DNA of 64,000 bases from Elymus sibiricus (GCA_039707655.1 CM077664.1:198890195-198954194); one strand, 5' to 3'; positions 12,263 to 23,355 are shown, counted from the first letter of the stretch. Notes: generated by a model from the letters alone, not told the origin. Made by a program: numbers and translations.

Positions 12263-13130
12263 TTTCTGTTTCTCTTTGGTTTTTCATTTTTCTTTTTTTT
12301 TCTTTTCTTTTCCTTTTGTTATTTTTTTCTTTTTCGTTTCTTTTTTTTATTTTCAACTTTTTTTTCCTTTTTCAAGTCGATATTTCCTTTTTTTCAAAAA
12401 TTTAAAATTTTGTTCAGATTTTATAAAAATGTTCCATTGTTTAAAATATGTTCACAAATTCAAAAAATGTTTTGAATTCCAAAAAATGTATAGGAATTTG
12501 AAATAATGTTCATGTATTTCAAAATTTGTTCACAAATTTAGAAAATGTTCATATTTTCAAAAAACAAAATTCCAGAATTGCAAAAAATGTTCGCGGTTGA
12601 AAATTTTGGTCTGAAATTCAAAAATGTTTGAGTTTGAAAAAGTGTTCAGGAATTTCAAAAAATGTTCGTGGTTTCAAATTTTTGTTAGATATTTCATGAA
12701 GTTCGATTTTTAAATATTTGTTCACAAATTCAAAAAATGTTCGTGGTTTCAATTTTTGTTCGTAATTTCATGAAATGTTCCATTTTCAAATATTTGTTCA
12801 AAAATTCAAAAAATGTTCGTGGTTTACAAATTTGTTCGGAATTTCATAATTTGTTTGCAACTTCAAAAAATGTTTCACGTTTTTCAAAAACATTTTCTGC
12901 AGTTTCAATTTTTTTGTTCGCATATGCAAAAAAATGTTCTTGTCTATGAAAATGTTCAGAAATTCAAAAAATGTACGCACTTTTTCAAAATATAGACCAT
13001 TTTTCTGAATTTTTGAACAAATTTCAGGTTCGAGAACATTTTTTTGGAATTTTGAACAAAAAAATCAGAAACACAAAAATAAAAAATAGGAAAAGGAATT
13101 TCTGGATCTACGTTTGTATTGTTCTTATAG
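12263..13130. repeat. A/T-rich degenerate array with TTCAAAAAATGTTC units
   Basis: A pyrimidine run (12263-12385) is followed by about 700 bp built from degenerate units of roughly 28-50 bp around TTCAAAAAATGTTCG, joined by words such as TTTGTTCACAAA and GTGGTTTCAAA. Units occur near 12465, 12580, 12655, 12735, 12800, 12860 and 12960. The phenylalanine/lysine-rich open frames are a by-product of this composition. The array resembles a repeat seen widely in Triticeae DNA, but I cannot assign it to a transposon class. Confidence 0.6.
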
Positions 13131-13159
13131 GCTTGCGCTGGCAAGTAATCACTAGTTCT

Positions 13160-13240
13160 CATTATGTTCGGTGGCTAGCCCGAAAATCTTGTTTGATGGA
13201 GGTCTCGTGTTCGATCCTCGGTAATACTCCTTTTTTTGCG
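13160..13240 (+). other. tRNA-like pol III promoter patch, possible SINE remnant
   Basis: GTGGCTAGCCCG at about 13170 resembles an A box. TGTTCGATCCTCGG at about 13209 resembles a B box (consensus GGTTCGANTCC), at a tRNA-like spacing of about 35 bp, and a run of T follows. No cloverleaf is convincing, so this is not called a tRNA gene. A tRNA-derived SINE or tRNA-related end of the preceding repeat would explain it. Confidence 0.3.
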
Positions 13241-13737
13241 AATTTATATAGTTGCTACAGTAGTTGATCACTGGCACATCCGCTCACTTCGCTCATTCGC
13301 TAGTGGGCCGGCCCAGTCGGGGCCGCCTGTGCGTTTGCTCGACTGTCTGCCGCAATAAGCGGCAGATAGGAGCTCCCCTCAATTGCTTCCTACGCGATTT
13401 ACCCGTAGGGAGCTTAGTGATACTAGAAGTGTTGAGCGCGCTTTGCCGCGCCGTTAGTGTTCTCAGAATTTCATAATTTTCATTTGTTATTTGGTTTGAC
13501 GTGTGGGGAAGATGATGTGTGTGTGTTTTTTTATAATGCAGTGTTCTGGTGGGCTTTCTTGGCAGTGTGATTATGGCTTATCTACTAATCAACTCATATT
13601 TATATAGGGAAGTTTCTTACGTTGGTGGCCGCATGTATTATATTGAAACTATAGTGTCACGTGTTAACGCTTCAGTTTTCTAGGTAGTGAGAGGATGTGC
13701 GGGACTGATGTGTTTTTAGGCTGGTTGCTGCCGATTA
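13241..13737. other. Unassigned interspersed DNA
   Basis: No protein-coding or RNA gene is visible. The part around 13300-13460 (GGGCCGGCCCAG, GGCAGATAGGAGCTCC, TTTGCCGCGCCG) has the look of Triticeae repeat DNA of unknown class. The part after 13480 is plain A/T-rich sequence. Confidence 0.3.
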
Positions 13738-13985
13738 ATTGAGAAATCGCTGACCCAGTAAAAATCATGAATCAAATCCAAAATTGATTAAACTGAATGA
13801 GAAAGCTCCTTGAGAAATTGTTGACCCGGTCAAAATCATAAACCAAATTCAAATGTAACACCTCACTTTAATGGGAAGGCTCTAAAATTAAGAAGGGTCG
13901 TGTGTTAAATATTGTTGACCTGGTTAAAATTGAGTGACTCAATTTCAAATAGAAGAGCTCAACTGATTGCGAGGCCTTAAAAATT
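13738..13985. repeat. Three degenerate 75-90 bp tandem repeats
   Basis: Units begin near 13740, 13813 and 13905 with a GAAATYGYTGACCCRGT-type word, followed by CAAAATCAT, CAAATTCAAA and a GGCTCTAAAATTAAG-type tail. The tail of the third unit is interrupted by the Mutator-like element and resumes at 15258 (TTAAAAATTAGGAAG), which matches the tail of the second unit at about 13882. Confidence 0.6.
13977..13985 (+). repeat. Left 9-bp target duplication TTAAAAATT
   Basis: TTAAAAATT here is identical to 15258-15266. A 9-bp duplication is characteristic of Mutator-superfamily insertions. Confidence 0.8.
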
Positions 13986-15257
13986 GGTAAACGCTTGTAG
14001 CCGGTCAGTCGGCCGAACTTTCGGCCGGCTCGCTCGCCATGATTCCCTCCCCCCTCACGCGACGCGAGTATGTGGTGGGTCCCGCGCGACCGCCCCTCTT
14101 TCTCCCTTATCCTTTTCCTCGCCTCTCTTTTTCCCCTTTCTTTCTACCTGCATTCGCGACGGGCTCTGCTCCTCCACAAGCTTTTTTTGTTGCGAGCGTC
14201 GGCGGCGAGCGTCGCCGCTGGCTGTCGATGGTGAGGCAAACGGGGGGGAGGGGGTATGCGCGCTGCGCGACGCAGGGATTGGGGGTGGGGCCGGCCGCCA
14301 TTGCCTCCAACCTGGGTGGTGGCGGAATCACCAACAAGCTCTCACCGGCGATGACGTGCTCGTGCGCGAGAAAACTCCCCGCCATGCTGCAAGCTTCAAA
14401 GCCGATCAGGTGTTGCAACCAGCAGCATGTTTTGCTGGAACCGGCCTGGAGCGATGCTGCAACCAGCATCATTTTTTCCTGGAACTGGCCGGCGGCGGTG
14501 TTGGAACCGGACTGGCGCGGTGCTGCATCCGCCACCAGAGATGCTTGAACCGCCTTCACGGTGTGCTGGAACCGGCAAACCAAGTGCTACATTGGGGCAA
14601 AGGCGTGGTCCTGTCGACCGGCGACGTGCTACAACCGGCGATCCACGATGCTACGACCGGCATGCCGACGTGCTACAACGGCATGAGGTGAGTTGCTAGC
14701 GACCCAACAATTTATGTGGTGCTACAACCGGCACCAAAATATGCTAGCACCGGTGATCCAAAGTGCTACAACCTGCAAGATTTTTGCTATGACGGGGCGG
14801 TGACCGCGCGCTGGATGCTACAACTGTTCTGCTAGAATGTTGGAACTGTGTCTGGTATATGCTAGAACCACTGTGACCATGAATCGCCGAGGATGGACTG
14901 TGGGACGATGGTGACGATGGCAAGCCTCAACGGCGAGGCGGCGGGGCGAGGCATGCAGGAGACACATGCTGGGGGCAGCCAGCATCTACGCTGGAAACGG
15001 GGGCGAAGCACACGTTATAACCGCGCGCCCCGTGCTGGAAGACGGCAACGCCGTTCGAGCCGCGAGGATCTCGTCGGAGATGCGCGGATCTGCTCTGCGC
15101 ATGGCTGGCGGGGGATGGAAGGAGATCTTTTTAGAGACGAAGAAGAAGTGTGCGATGTCCTAGCTGGTGGATCGGACAGCCCAGGATGCGCGGATCGGAC
15201 CACTGCGCGGCGACTGGCCGAAACTTTGGGCCGGCGCGCCGGCACCTAGTACTGCCA
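13986..15257. mobile_element. Non-autonomous Mutator-like element (about 1.27 kb)
   Basis: The element is bracketed by a perfect 9-bp duplication TTAAAAATT. Its ends form imperfect inverted repeats: GCCGG..CGGCCGAACTTTCGGCC at about 13999-14036 against the complement of 15190-15245, roughly two thirds identical. The flanks rejoin into a repeat unit seen next door, which supports a real insertion. It encodes no transposase. The 235-residue open frame at 13984-14691 is built on short repeats and is not a gene. The repeats are listed separately. Moderately divergent inverted ends suggest an old copy. Confidence 0.65.
14400..14870 (+). repeat. Array of about 17 TGCTACAACCGGC-like words
   Basis: Degenerate copies of TGCTACAACCGGC / TGCTGGAACCGGC recur every 20-45 bp, for example near 14433, 14455, 14564, 14627, 14649, 14671, 14722, 14763 and 14817. 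They fill the middle of the Mutator-like element and could be subterminal or internal binding repeats. Their function is not known to me. Confidence 0.65.
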
Positions 15258-15266
15258 TTAAAAATT
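15258..15266 (+). repeat. Right 9-bp target duplication TTAAAAATT
   Basis: Identical to 13977-13985. It is followed by AGGAAG, which continues the interrupted tandem repeat. Confidence 0.8.
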
Positions 15267-15289
15267 AGGAAGAATAGTGTGGGAGCATA

Positions 15290-17228
15290 GTGAAATGGAA
15301 GTGGGCTGCGGCAGGGAGATCCCATCTCTCCCTACCTCTTCTTGCTGTGTGCGGAGGGCTTCTCGGCACTATTACATCAAGCTGAAGCTTCAGGGGCTCT
15401 GAGGGGAATAAGAATAGTTCCAGCAGCACCTACAGTCACGCACCTACTGTTTGCCGACGACTCATTGCTGTTTTTTGAAGCCACAACCGAGGGAGCCACA
15501 AAAATTAACCGTATCCTGCAGGTGTATGAAGCTGGCTCCGGACAAGTGGTGAATAGGGACAAATCATCAATAATGTTCAGTAAAAACACTAAAGCGGCAA
15601 CAAAGTAGGCGGTGATGGCATGTTTGGGTTTACAAAATGAAAGCACAAATGGAAAGTACCTAGGACTACCGATGTACATTGGGCGCTCGGTTACACAGTG
15701 TTTCAAGTACATCAAAGACCGGTTGTGGGCACGTATCCAAGATTGGCTGGAAAGTTTCCTCTCCATGAAGGGGAAGGAAATCATGGTGAAGTCGGTAGCC
15801 CAGGCAATTCCTATGTATGCAATGAGTTGTTTTGACCTGACTAAAGGGCTATGCGAAGAATTAAGCAAGATGATATGATGGTACTGGTGGTCACAACAGA
15901 AGGATGAGGACAAAATGCACTGGGTCGGATGGGAAAAGATGACGCTGCTAAAGGAAAATGGTGGGCTCGGTTTCAGAGATCTTCACTCTTTCAACATTGC
16001 TATTCTATCTAGACAAGTCTGGCGGTTGTTGCAAGCCCCTGATTCATTGTGTGCGAGAGTACTTAGTGCAAAATACTACCCAGGGGGGAACATTCTAGCA
16101 GCTGTTCCAGTCCCAAATATGAGCTACACATGGGGGAGTATTCTGAAGGGGTTAGATATTGCCAAGGAAAGCTTCATTTGGCGAGTAGGCTCTGGCAAAA
16201 ATATTAAGATCTAGAATGATCCCTGGCTTCTGAGAGATTTGTCAAGGTACCCGTTAACAAGACAGGGATCGCATCTCCTTACTCGAGTCTCTGAACTCAT
16301 CGATCCTGTCTCCCATACTTAGGACGAGGCCCTGGTAAGGCAAACTTTCCTTGAGGCAGATGTTGGGGTGATCCTGAGTATGCCCATCTGTGAGCAGCAT
16401 GACGACTTTGTGGCCTGGCATTTTGACGCAAAGGGTCTGTTCTCGGTCAGATCTGCATACAAAGTTCATACTGATGTAATGATGAAACAATCAGCAAGGC
16501 CATTGGGTGAGAGTTCCAATGGTGTTGGCTGGAGGAGCAAAGTCTAGGAAGCAATTTGGAAAACTAGTTGTCCTGGGAAGGTGCATTATTTCATGTGGCG
16601 TTTTGGCCACAATAGTCACCCAATGAAAATGAATATTAAGAGAAGAGGTGTCGAGTTGGACACTAGGTGCGCAGTTTGTGAGCACTACTTTGAAGATGGT
16701 GGTCACCTCTTTTTCCGTTGCAAGCATGTTAAAGCTGTCTGGAGGGCAACTGGTCTAGAACATGAGAGAAATGAGCTTATGCAGATTGCTACCCCATTGG
16801 TTGTACTGGAGAGAATTCTTGCGTTGCCTGAAGAGAAGAAGCTGAAGATAATATGTTTGTTGTGGCAGTGGTGGACACATCGCAATAAGGTGAGACACGG
16901 AGATCGCCAAACTACACCAGAAAGCTTTGCCTGCCAGGTGATTATTTACATGAGGGAGTGGACGGAATTCCACGCCACGAAACCAAAGCTGCAGCGCACA
17001 ACAATGGCTAAATTGGAAGGACCCCCGCAAGACTGGGTGATGATCAATATTGATGCTTCCTTTATTATGTCGACCAAGGCGGGTGGGTGGGGCTGTATTG
17101 CACGAGATTCAAACGGAGATGTACTATTCGCTGTAGCCGGGAGTTTGACTTGCATTTCTGAAGCTCTCCATGCTAAGACTGTCGCTCTGATGAGAGCTAT
17201 CTGGATGGCCAAAGAGTTTGGTATGGGA
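15290..17228 (+). pseudogene. LINE (L1-type) ORF2 fragment: reverse transcriptase, zinc region, RNase H
   Basis: A single frame runs the whole length. It begins inside the reverse transcriptase at GLRQGDPISPYLFLL (about 15304-15350), keeps the catalytic F-A-D-D (15450-15461), continues through the thumb and the zinc-binding region typical of plant LINEs (CAVCEHYFEDGGHLFFRC, about 16671-16726), and enters an RNase H domain (INIDASF at 17043). The frame is closed by five stops at 15606, 15876, 16212, 16320 and 16545, but I see no frameshift. At least three stops replace an expected tryptophan. The endonuclease and the 5' half of the reverse transcriptase are missing (5' truncation), and the RNase H is cut at 17228 by retrotransposon G1. 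It is a dead copy. Related plant LINEs copy themselves by target-primed reverse transcription. Confidence 0.88.
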
Positions 17229-18114
17229 CGTCGGGGGGATGACCCCCGGGTAGGTGCATCAACACTTAATCATTTTCAAAACAACGGGGCGGCCAGCACC
17301 CCTTGACCCGATCCGCTCACCAGCCGGCCTAGAGGCACAGGGCCGGCCAGGCGTGACGATGAAGCTCGACCCGGCCCGCTCACCAATCGGCCTGAAGGCC
17401 CTTGACCCGGCCAGGCGCAACAATGAAGCTCGACCCGGTGACACCGAAGGCGGCGGACGCCCAAGACGGCATCAGCTCTAGCCGGCCATGTGACAAGACA
17501 GCCCCCACGACGGAGCCAGCATGGCTACAGTGCGCGCCGCCTCGAAGACCGGGCGAGCACGGCCCGGGGTCGGCGGCGACGCCCCGGCGTGGCACTATAA
17601 CTGAACAGCGCCCGCTGCCACATGACGCAAGCAAAGACATGCTGCAGTGCCGGACGGCCGGCGGGGCCCGCAGCCGGCGGACCCCACAGGCCGGCGGGTC
17701 CCACTGTCCGGCATGAGGCGATGACAACTGGGCCCCGCGCCCTAGTAGATTACCGTTGTAACCCTGGGGAGCCGGCCTATAAGACCCCCAGGGAGCCCTC
17801 CATGCAAGGGAACTGGATCCTGAGTTCTTTCCCCCCACGTGAAACATCCCACCAGTTCATCAGGAGAGAGCTAGTCCTCCTTCCTCCTCGACCCACACAG
17901 CTCAAGGAGCACCATTGTAGCTCGTCTTGTGATCCATCTAGTTGAGCTTGCAGGACTAGGGGTGTTACCTCCCCCGGAGGGCCCCGAACCTGGGTACATC
18001 ATGTGTCATCCACCGTTTGTCCCCATTCTCCCCTCCGGAACCCTATGACGTCCTCCGGCCCCAACCACGTTCGATTAGCCTACCCATGGCATCTGCCGTG
18101 AGCACACCACGACA
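17229..18114 (+). mobile_element. 5' LTR of Ty3/gypsy element G1
   Basis: An 886-bp segment opens with (C/T)GTCGGGGGGATGACCCCCGG and ends ACCACGACA directly before a primer site. TGTCG/CGACA would be the terminal inverted repeat. The first base is C here instead of T, probably a mutation. A TATA-like CCTATAAGA lies at 17777. The G/C-rich body around 17290-17750 yields only spurious open frames. The matching 3' LTR is not in the window because the element is cut by LTR B at 29781. Confidence 0.75.
17777..17785 (+). promoter_or_regulatory. TATA box of G1 LTR
   Basis: CCTATAAGA in a G/C-rich context, about 340 bp before the LTR end. This is the likely promoter of the G1 transcript. Confidence 0.5.
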
Positions 18115-18116
18115 GT

Positions 18117-18135
18117 TGGCGCCCACCGTGGGGCC
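18117..18135 (+). promoter_or_regulatory. Primer binding site of G1
   Basis: TGGCGCCCACCGTGGGGCC begins two bases after the LTR end. This primer site is common in grass gypsy elements of the RIRE2/Tat group. It fixes the plus orientation and the LTR boundary. Confidence 0.85.
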
Positions 18136-18166
18136 GTCCGCGGTGTCGGCCGGAGTTTTGTTCCGG

Positions 18167-18480
18167 ATGAGACCCTTCACTCCCATCGACGAGCGCATCG
18201 CGCACGGCTTGATCAGCTCGCTTGGCGCGGTTGAGCGAGCCGGCTCCGACGCGGCGCCAGGCGCAACCCTTCTCTCCGGCGGCTCCATCGTCCCCTTCGG
18301 CGAGCTGCGCGTCGTCGTCGTGCTCGGTCCTGATGAGTACCCCAGCGGGGTGCTCACCTTCTCCGACCCGTTGCCGACAGGCGGCATCTGCATTACCAGC
18401 GGCCTTGACGACCTCTGCGTCCGCATGGAGGTGCTCGCGACCGGCTCCACCACGACTACCGGCCGCGTCAGGCGCGCTGC
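18167..18480 (+). pseudogene. G1 gag, N-terminal part, split by element J
   Basis: The frame starts at the first ATG after the primer site (18167) and stays open to the J insertion at 18480. Removing J with one copy of its GCTGC duplication brings the frame at 25805 into phase, so gag was intact when J arrived. The N-terminal sequence is alanine/glycine-rich and has no named domain, as is usual for the leader part of gag in this lineage. Gag forms the virus-like particle in the cytoplasm. Confidence 0.75.
18476..18480 (+). repeat. Left target duplication of element J (GCTGC)
   Basis: GCTGC precedes the TGATGTCTAC end of J and is repeated exactly at 25800-25804. Confidence 0.9.
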
Positions 18481-20123
18481 TGATGTCTACTACACAACTT
18501 ATTCTTGTAGACTCATGTTGGGCCTCCAAGCGCAGAGTTTTGTAGGACAGTAGCAATCTTCCCTCAAGAGGATGACCTAAGGTTTATCAATCCATGGGAG
18601 GCGTAGGATGAATATGGTCTCTCTCAAACAAACATGCAATCAAATACAAGAAATCTCTTGTGTCCCCAACACACCCAATACAATGGTAAGTTGTATAGGT
18701 GCACTAGTTCGGCGAAGAGATGGTGATAAAAGTGTAGTATGGATAGTAGATATAGGTTTTTGTAATCTGAAAATATAAAAACAGCAAGGTAGCAAGTAAC
18801 AAAAGTGAGCACAAATGGTATTGCAATGTTTAAAAACAAGGCCTAGGGTTCATACTTTCACTAGTGCAATCTCTCAACAATGCTAACATAATTGGATCAT
18901 ATAACAATCCCTCAACGTGCGACAAAGAATCACTCCAAAGTTCCTATTAGCGGAGAACATAAGATGGAAATTGTTGTAGGGTACGAAACCACCTCAAAGT
19001 TATCCTTTCCGATCAATCTATCGAGCCATCCCTATAAGTGTCACAAACAGCCCTAGAGTTCATACTAGAATAACACCATATGATACGCATCAACCAACTC
19101 TAATGTCATCTAAATACTCCAATGTCACCACAAGTATCCGTGAGTCAATTATACGATACACATCAAACAACTTCAGATTCATAATATTCAATCCAACACA
19201 AAGAACTTCAAAGAGTGCCCTAAGATTTCTACCGGAGAAAGTAGGACGAAAACGTGCATCAACCCCTATGCATAGATTACCCCAATGTCACCTCGGGAAT
19301 CGGCGAGTTGAGTGCCAAAACATACATCAAGTGAATCAATATAATACCCCATTGTCACCACGGGTATTCATATGCAAGACATACATCAAGTGTTCTCAAA
19401 TCCATAAAAGTATTCAATCCGATAATTGTGAAACCTCAAAGGTAAAAACTCAATTCATCACAACAAGATAGAGAGGGAGAAACACCATATGATCCAACTA
19501 TATTAACAAAGCTCGCGGTACATCAAGATCGTGCCAAATCAAGAACACGAGAGAGAGAGATCAAACACATAGCTACTAGTACATACCCTCAGCCCCGAGG
19601 GTGAACTACTCCCTCCTCATCATGGTGGTCGCCGGGATGATGAAGATGGCCTCCGGTGATGATTTCCCCCCTCCGGCAGGATGCCAAAAAAGGGCTATAG
19701 ATGAGATCGTGGAGGTACAGAGGCTTGCGGCGGCGGAGTCCAAGTTCTAGGGTTATTTATGGGGGTTTCTCTATTTATAGGTTTTTTTGGCGTTGGAATC
19801 ACGCAAAGATGGGTTGAGATGGGCCCACGAGGCACCACGGCGCCATACTCCCCCCTTGGCACGCCCTCGTGCCTCGTGGGCACCTCGTGGCTCTTCTGGT
19901 CCTCCCATGAAGCTTCCTGGTTCTCTTTTGTTCCAAAAAATCATCAAAAAGTTTACTGCATTTGGAGAACTTTTATTTCTGCACAAAAACAACACCACGG
20001 TAGTTCTGCTGAAAACAGCGTCAGTCCGGGTTAGTTCTAATCAAACCATACCAAAACCATATAGAATTGTTATAAACATGGCATGAATACTTCATAAATT
20101 ATAGATACGTTGGAGACGTATCA
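18481..20123 (-). mobile_element. 3' LTR of non-autonomous element J
   Basis: A 1643-bp LTR bounded by TGATGTCTAC and GACGTATCA on the plus strand, nearly identical to 24151-25799. On the minus strand it starts TGATACGTCTCCAACGTATC, a start shared by several abundant Triticeae gypsy families (Jeli/Sumana-like, from memory). A minus TATA box (TATAAATAG) is at 19771-19779. The open frames of up to 122 residues inside it are present in both LTRs and have no domain. Confidence 0.92.
19771..19779 (-). promoter_or_regulatory. TATA box of J 3' LTR
   Basis: The plus strand reads CTATTTATA, which is TATAAATAG on the minus strand. The same box is found at 25446-25454 in the 5' LTR. Confidence 0.6.
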
Positions 20124-20138
20124 GCATCCCCAAGCTTA
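20124..20138 (-). promoter_or_regulatory. Polypurine tract of element J
   Basis: The plus strand GCATCCCCAAGCTTA is TAAGCTTGGGGATGC on the minus strand, directly abutting the 3' LTR. Five further copies of this word lie inside the element (21700, 21757, 22435, 22492, 23816). Confidence 0.8.
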
Positions 20139-21699
20139 ATTCCTGCTCGTCCTCGAGTAGGTAAATGATAAAAGAAATAATTTATGAAGTGTGAATGCTA
20201 GCATAGTGCATAAGTTTGATCAATGATAATTTCAATCACTTTTCCTAGCACCATAACAGCAACTCTTTCTCATAAAGCTCATCATGATAAAGTAGCAATC
20301 CATTCACATGTTATGGTTCAAACAATGCATTCTCTTGAAACTTAACAACCTATGTTCTTGGTCACCAAACAATTGCAATTCAACTTATATTCAACAAAGT
20401 CTAAGTAAGAGCTCCACATACTCAATTATCATATAGTCTTCTATGATTGCTAGTACTCAAAGAATATTTTTAGAACAAATGGCATCCATCGAACACAGAG
20501 AAAGATAGGGGCTTAATGTTTCGCCTCCCAACTTATTTATCATAGAGATAATTGTCAACAATAATAATTCATGATCAAATATATTTGACTGGCCATATGT
20601 GTCTGGATCTTTCCCCACCACATGATGCTTGCCAACTAAAGAATATTTGAGGTTGAAATGAGAAGGGATACTATTGACTCTTGCATAAAAATAAATACAT
20701 AAAGTAAAAGATAGGCCCTTCGCAGAGGGAAGCAGAGGTTGTCATGCGCTTTTGATTTTTGGATGTGCAAGCCCTTAATGCAAAGGAACGTCGCGTTATA
20801 TTGCCCCTTGTGATAGCAACCTTTATTATGCAGTCCATCGCTTTTATTTCTTTACCATCACAAGTTCGTACAACGCTTATTTTCCCTTGCAATAAAAGAC
20901 CATACATATTTTAGGAACATTTTTTATTGCTTTTTGCACCGATGACAACTTACTTGAAGGATCTTATTATATCCATAGGTAGATATGTTGGACACTCATG
21001 GGAAGAAACTGGGTTTTAAGGGTTTTTGGATGCACAAGTAGTATCTCTACTTAGTACGAATTTTTAGCTAGCAGAAGATCCTAAGGAAGCACTACATGTT
21101 GGAGGATCCATAACAATATAACTTCTATGCAAATATACCCAAACATAACTCATTACGTTGTCTTCCTTGTCCAACTTCAACTAATTTTCTCAAGTTTGAA
21201 AATAATTAATGGGTATTCACAATCATAAAAGATGTCCAAGATAATATATTTATATGTGAAAGTTCTCTTCCTTATACTAATCATTCATGAATTGCTTGTA
21301 TGACCAATATTGTGATTGTCAAGCTTCAATAGATTTCACTTTCTAACCCAAATGTGAAACTACTACTAGACATGATACAAGCATATGAAGCACATATAAT
21401 TTCAACTTCATGATATTCAATTTATTCAACAATTTACTCATAGGATATAAGTGAAGAACAAGAGTAAACGAGAAACTACTCCAAAAAGATATAAGTGAAG
21501 ACCAAATGAGTAGTTAAGTAAATAGGTAGCTATGTGAGGACTCTCTCTCATTTAATTTTTTTAGATCTTAAGTAATTTATTCAAATAGCAAAGAAAACAA
21601 AATAAAATGACATTCCAAGAATAGCACATCTCATGTGAAGAAGCAAAAACTTAGGCTAACCGATAGGTGTTGATGAAGAAAGGTGGGATGCCAACCGGG

Positions 21700-21714
21700 G
21701 CATCCCCAAGCTTA
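21700..21714 (-). repeat. Internal polypurine-like word 1 in J
   Basis: GCATCCCCAAGCTTA on the plus strand, identical to the functional polypurine tract at 20124-20138. Confidence 0.7.
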
Positions 21715-22434
21715 GTTGCTTGAGACTTCTTGAAATATTAACTTGGGATGCCTTGGGCATCCCCAAGCTTGAGCTCTTGTGTCTCCTTAATTCCTCTCAT
21801 ATCACGGCTTCTCCTAAATCTTAAAAACTTTATCCACACAAAATTCAACAAGAACTCGTGAGATAAGTTAGTATAAATCAACTCAAAACCTTAACATTCT
21901 CTACTGTAACAAATCACTAAAATTATAATTAAACATTGCATACTAAATGCCTCTGCATATTTAATACTCCTATCCACAAATAGAAACATTAAACAAGCAA
22001 CATATGCAAACAATGCAACTATAACCGAAATCTGTCTAAACAGAACAGTCTGTAAAGGGGGATTTAAAATTCATACTTCCCTAACTCCAAAAATTCTGAA
22101 ACATTACCACATGACAGAGAGCTCATGCATGCTTACTGTGTTAAAATTTCAGATTTTTATCATATTCTGACTATTCAGGAATATTCTGGACATAACAGAA
22201 AACTTTCTGTTTTCAAACAGCAACACATGAACTTGCAAACTGAGCATGGTAAAGGCTATAATTGGAATTTTATTGAACTAAAAGATACAAAACATGATTA
22301 TTTATAACAGCAAGCAAATCTCAACAAAATAAAATGATGCTCCAAGCAAAACACATATCATGTGACGAATAAAAATATAGCTCCAAGTAAGGTTACCGAT
22401 AATGTTGAAGACGAAAGAGGGGATGCCTTCCGGG

Positions 22435-22449
22435 GCATCCCCAAGCTTA
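22435..22449 (-). repeat. Internal polypurine-like word in second J repeat
   Basis: GCATCCCCAAGCTTA again, in the position equivalent to 21700 in the first tandem copy. A one-base variant follows at 22492-22506, equivalent to the copy at 21757-21770. Confidence 0.7.
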
Positions 22450-23355
22450 GACGCTTGAGTCTTCCTTGAGTATTACCTTGGGGTGCCGTGGGCATCTCCA
22501 AGCTTAGGGTCTTTCCACTCCTTATTCTCCTCATATCGTTATCTCACCCAAAACTTGAAAACTTCAATCACACAAAACTTAACGGAACTTGTGAGATAGG
22601 TTAGTATGATAAAAATAAATCATCCACTTAGGTACTGTCAAGACAAGATTCATAATTGTTCTCACATAATTCCTACTGTATTTTATCATTTCCACAATTT
22701 ATATTACTCAATATAAACTATGGAAACACTAAAACAAGCAAACTATGCACTAAAAACAGAATCTGTCAAAAAAGAACAGCATGTAATGAACGATTTAAAA
22801 ACCATACTTCTGTACCTCTAAAAATTCTGAAAAATTTGGACAACGTAAAAAATTTGTAACCCAATGCTCTGCAAAAGTTTCAGAATTTTCTCACGCTCCA
22901 GTAGAGAATAGAAATTCCAGCACTGGACGCAAAAGTTTCTGTTTTTGCACAGAATCAAATCAACAAGCATCCACACTGTCCCAAAGGCTTTACTTGGCAC
23001 ATTATTGAAAGAAAACAAATGAAACATGATTACTACAGTAGCTTAATCATGTGAACACATGAAAAACAGTAGGTATAAATATTGGGTTGTCTCCCAACAA
23101 GCGCTTTTCTTTAATGCCTTTTTAGCTAGGCATGCTGATTTCAATGATGCTCGCATAAAAGTAAAGAACTGAAACACAAAGAGAGCATCATGAATCATAT
23201 GACAAGCACATTTAAGCCTAACCCACTTTCTATGCATAGGGATTTTGTGATAAAACAATTTATGGGAGCAAGAATCAACTAGCATAGGAAGGCAAAACAA
23301 GCATAACTTCAAAACTTTCAACACATAGAGAGGAAACTTGATATTATTGCAACAC

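Larger units (their letters stand above)
20139..23040 (-). mobile_element. Element J internal region, non-coding part
   Basis: This region is A/T-rich and has no protease, reverse transcriptase or integrase frame on either strand, so J is non-autonomous. It lies between the polypurine tract and the gag-like frames at 23356-24092. Its main structure is a diverged 0.73 kb tandem duplication, listed separately, in which polypurine-like words are repeated. Confidence 0.75.
21580..23040. repeat. Two diverged tandem copies of about 732 bp inside J
   Basis: Copy 1 spans about 21580-22310 and copy 2 about 22311-23040. Matching landmarks are CAAAATAAAATGA (21593, 22325), GGGGCATCCCCAAGCTTAG (21697, 22432), GTGAGATARGTTAGTAT (21858, 22590), GAACAG..TGTAA (22041, 22776) and ACATGATTA (22292, 23025). 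All are offset by about 730 bp. Each copy carries two polypurine-like words. The copies look roughly 70-75 % identical by eye, so the duplication is much older than this insertion. Confidence 0.75.

Noticed and set aside
12170..12506. Phenylalanine-rich open frames
   Set aside because: They are the translation of a pyrimidine-rich low-complexity run.
13984..14691. A 235-codon open frame as a transposase
   Set aside because: It starts in the target duplication and its middle is a translation of TGCTACAACCGGC repeats. No catalytic motif.
18043..18556. Minus-strand frames opposite G1 gag
   Set aside because: Mirror frames of a GC-rich coding region. The plus frame is continuous with gag across the J insertion.
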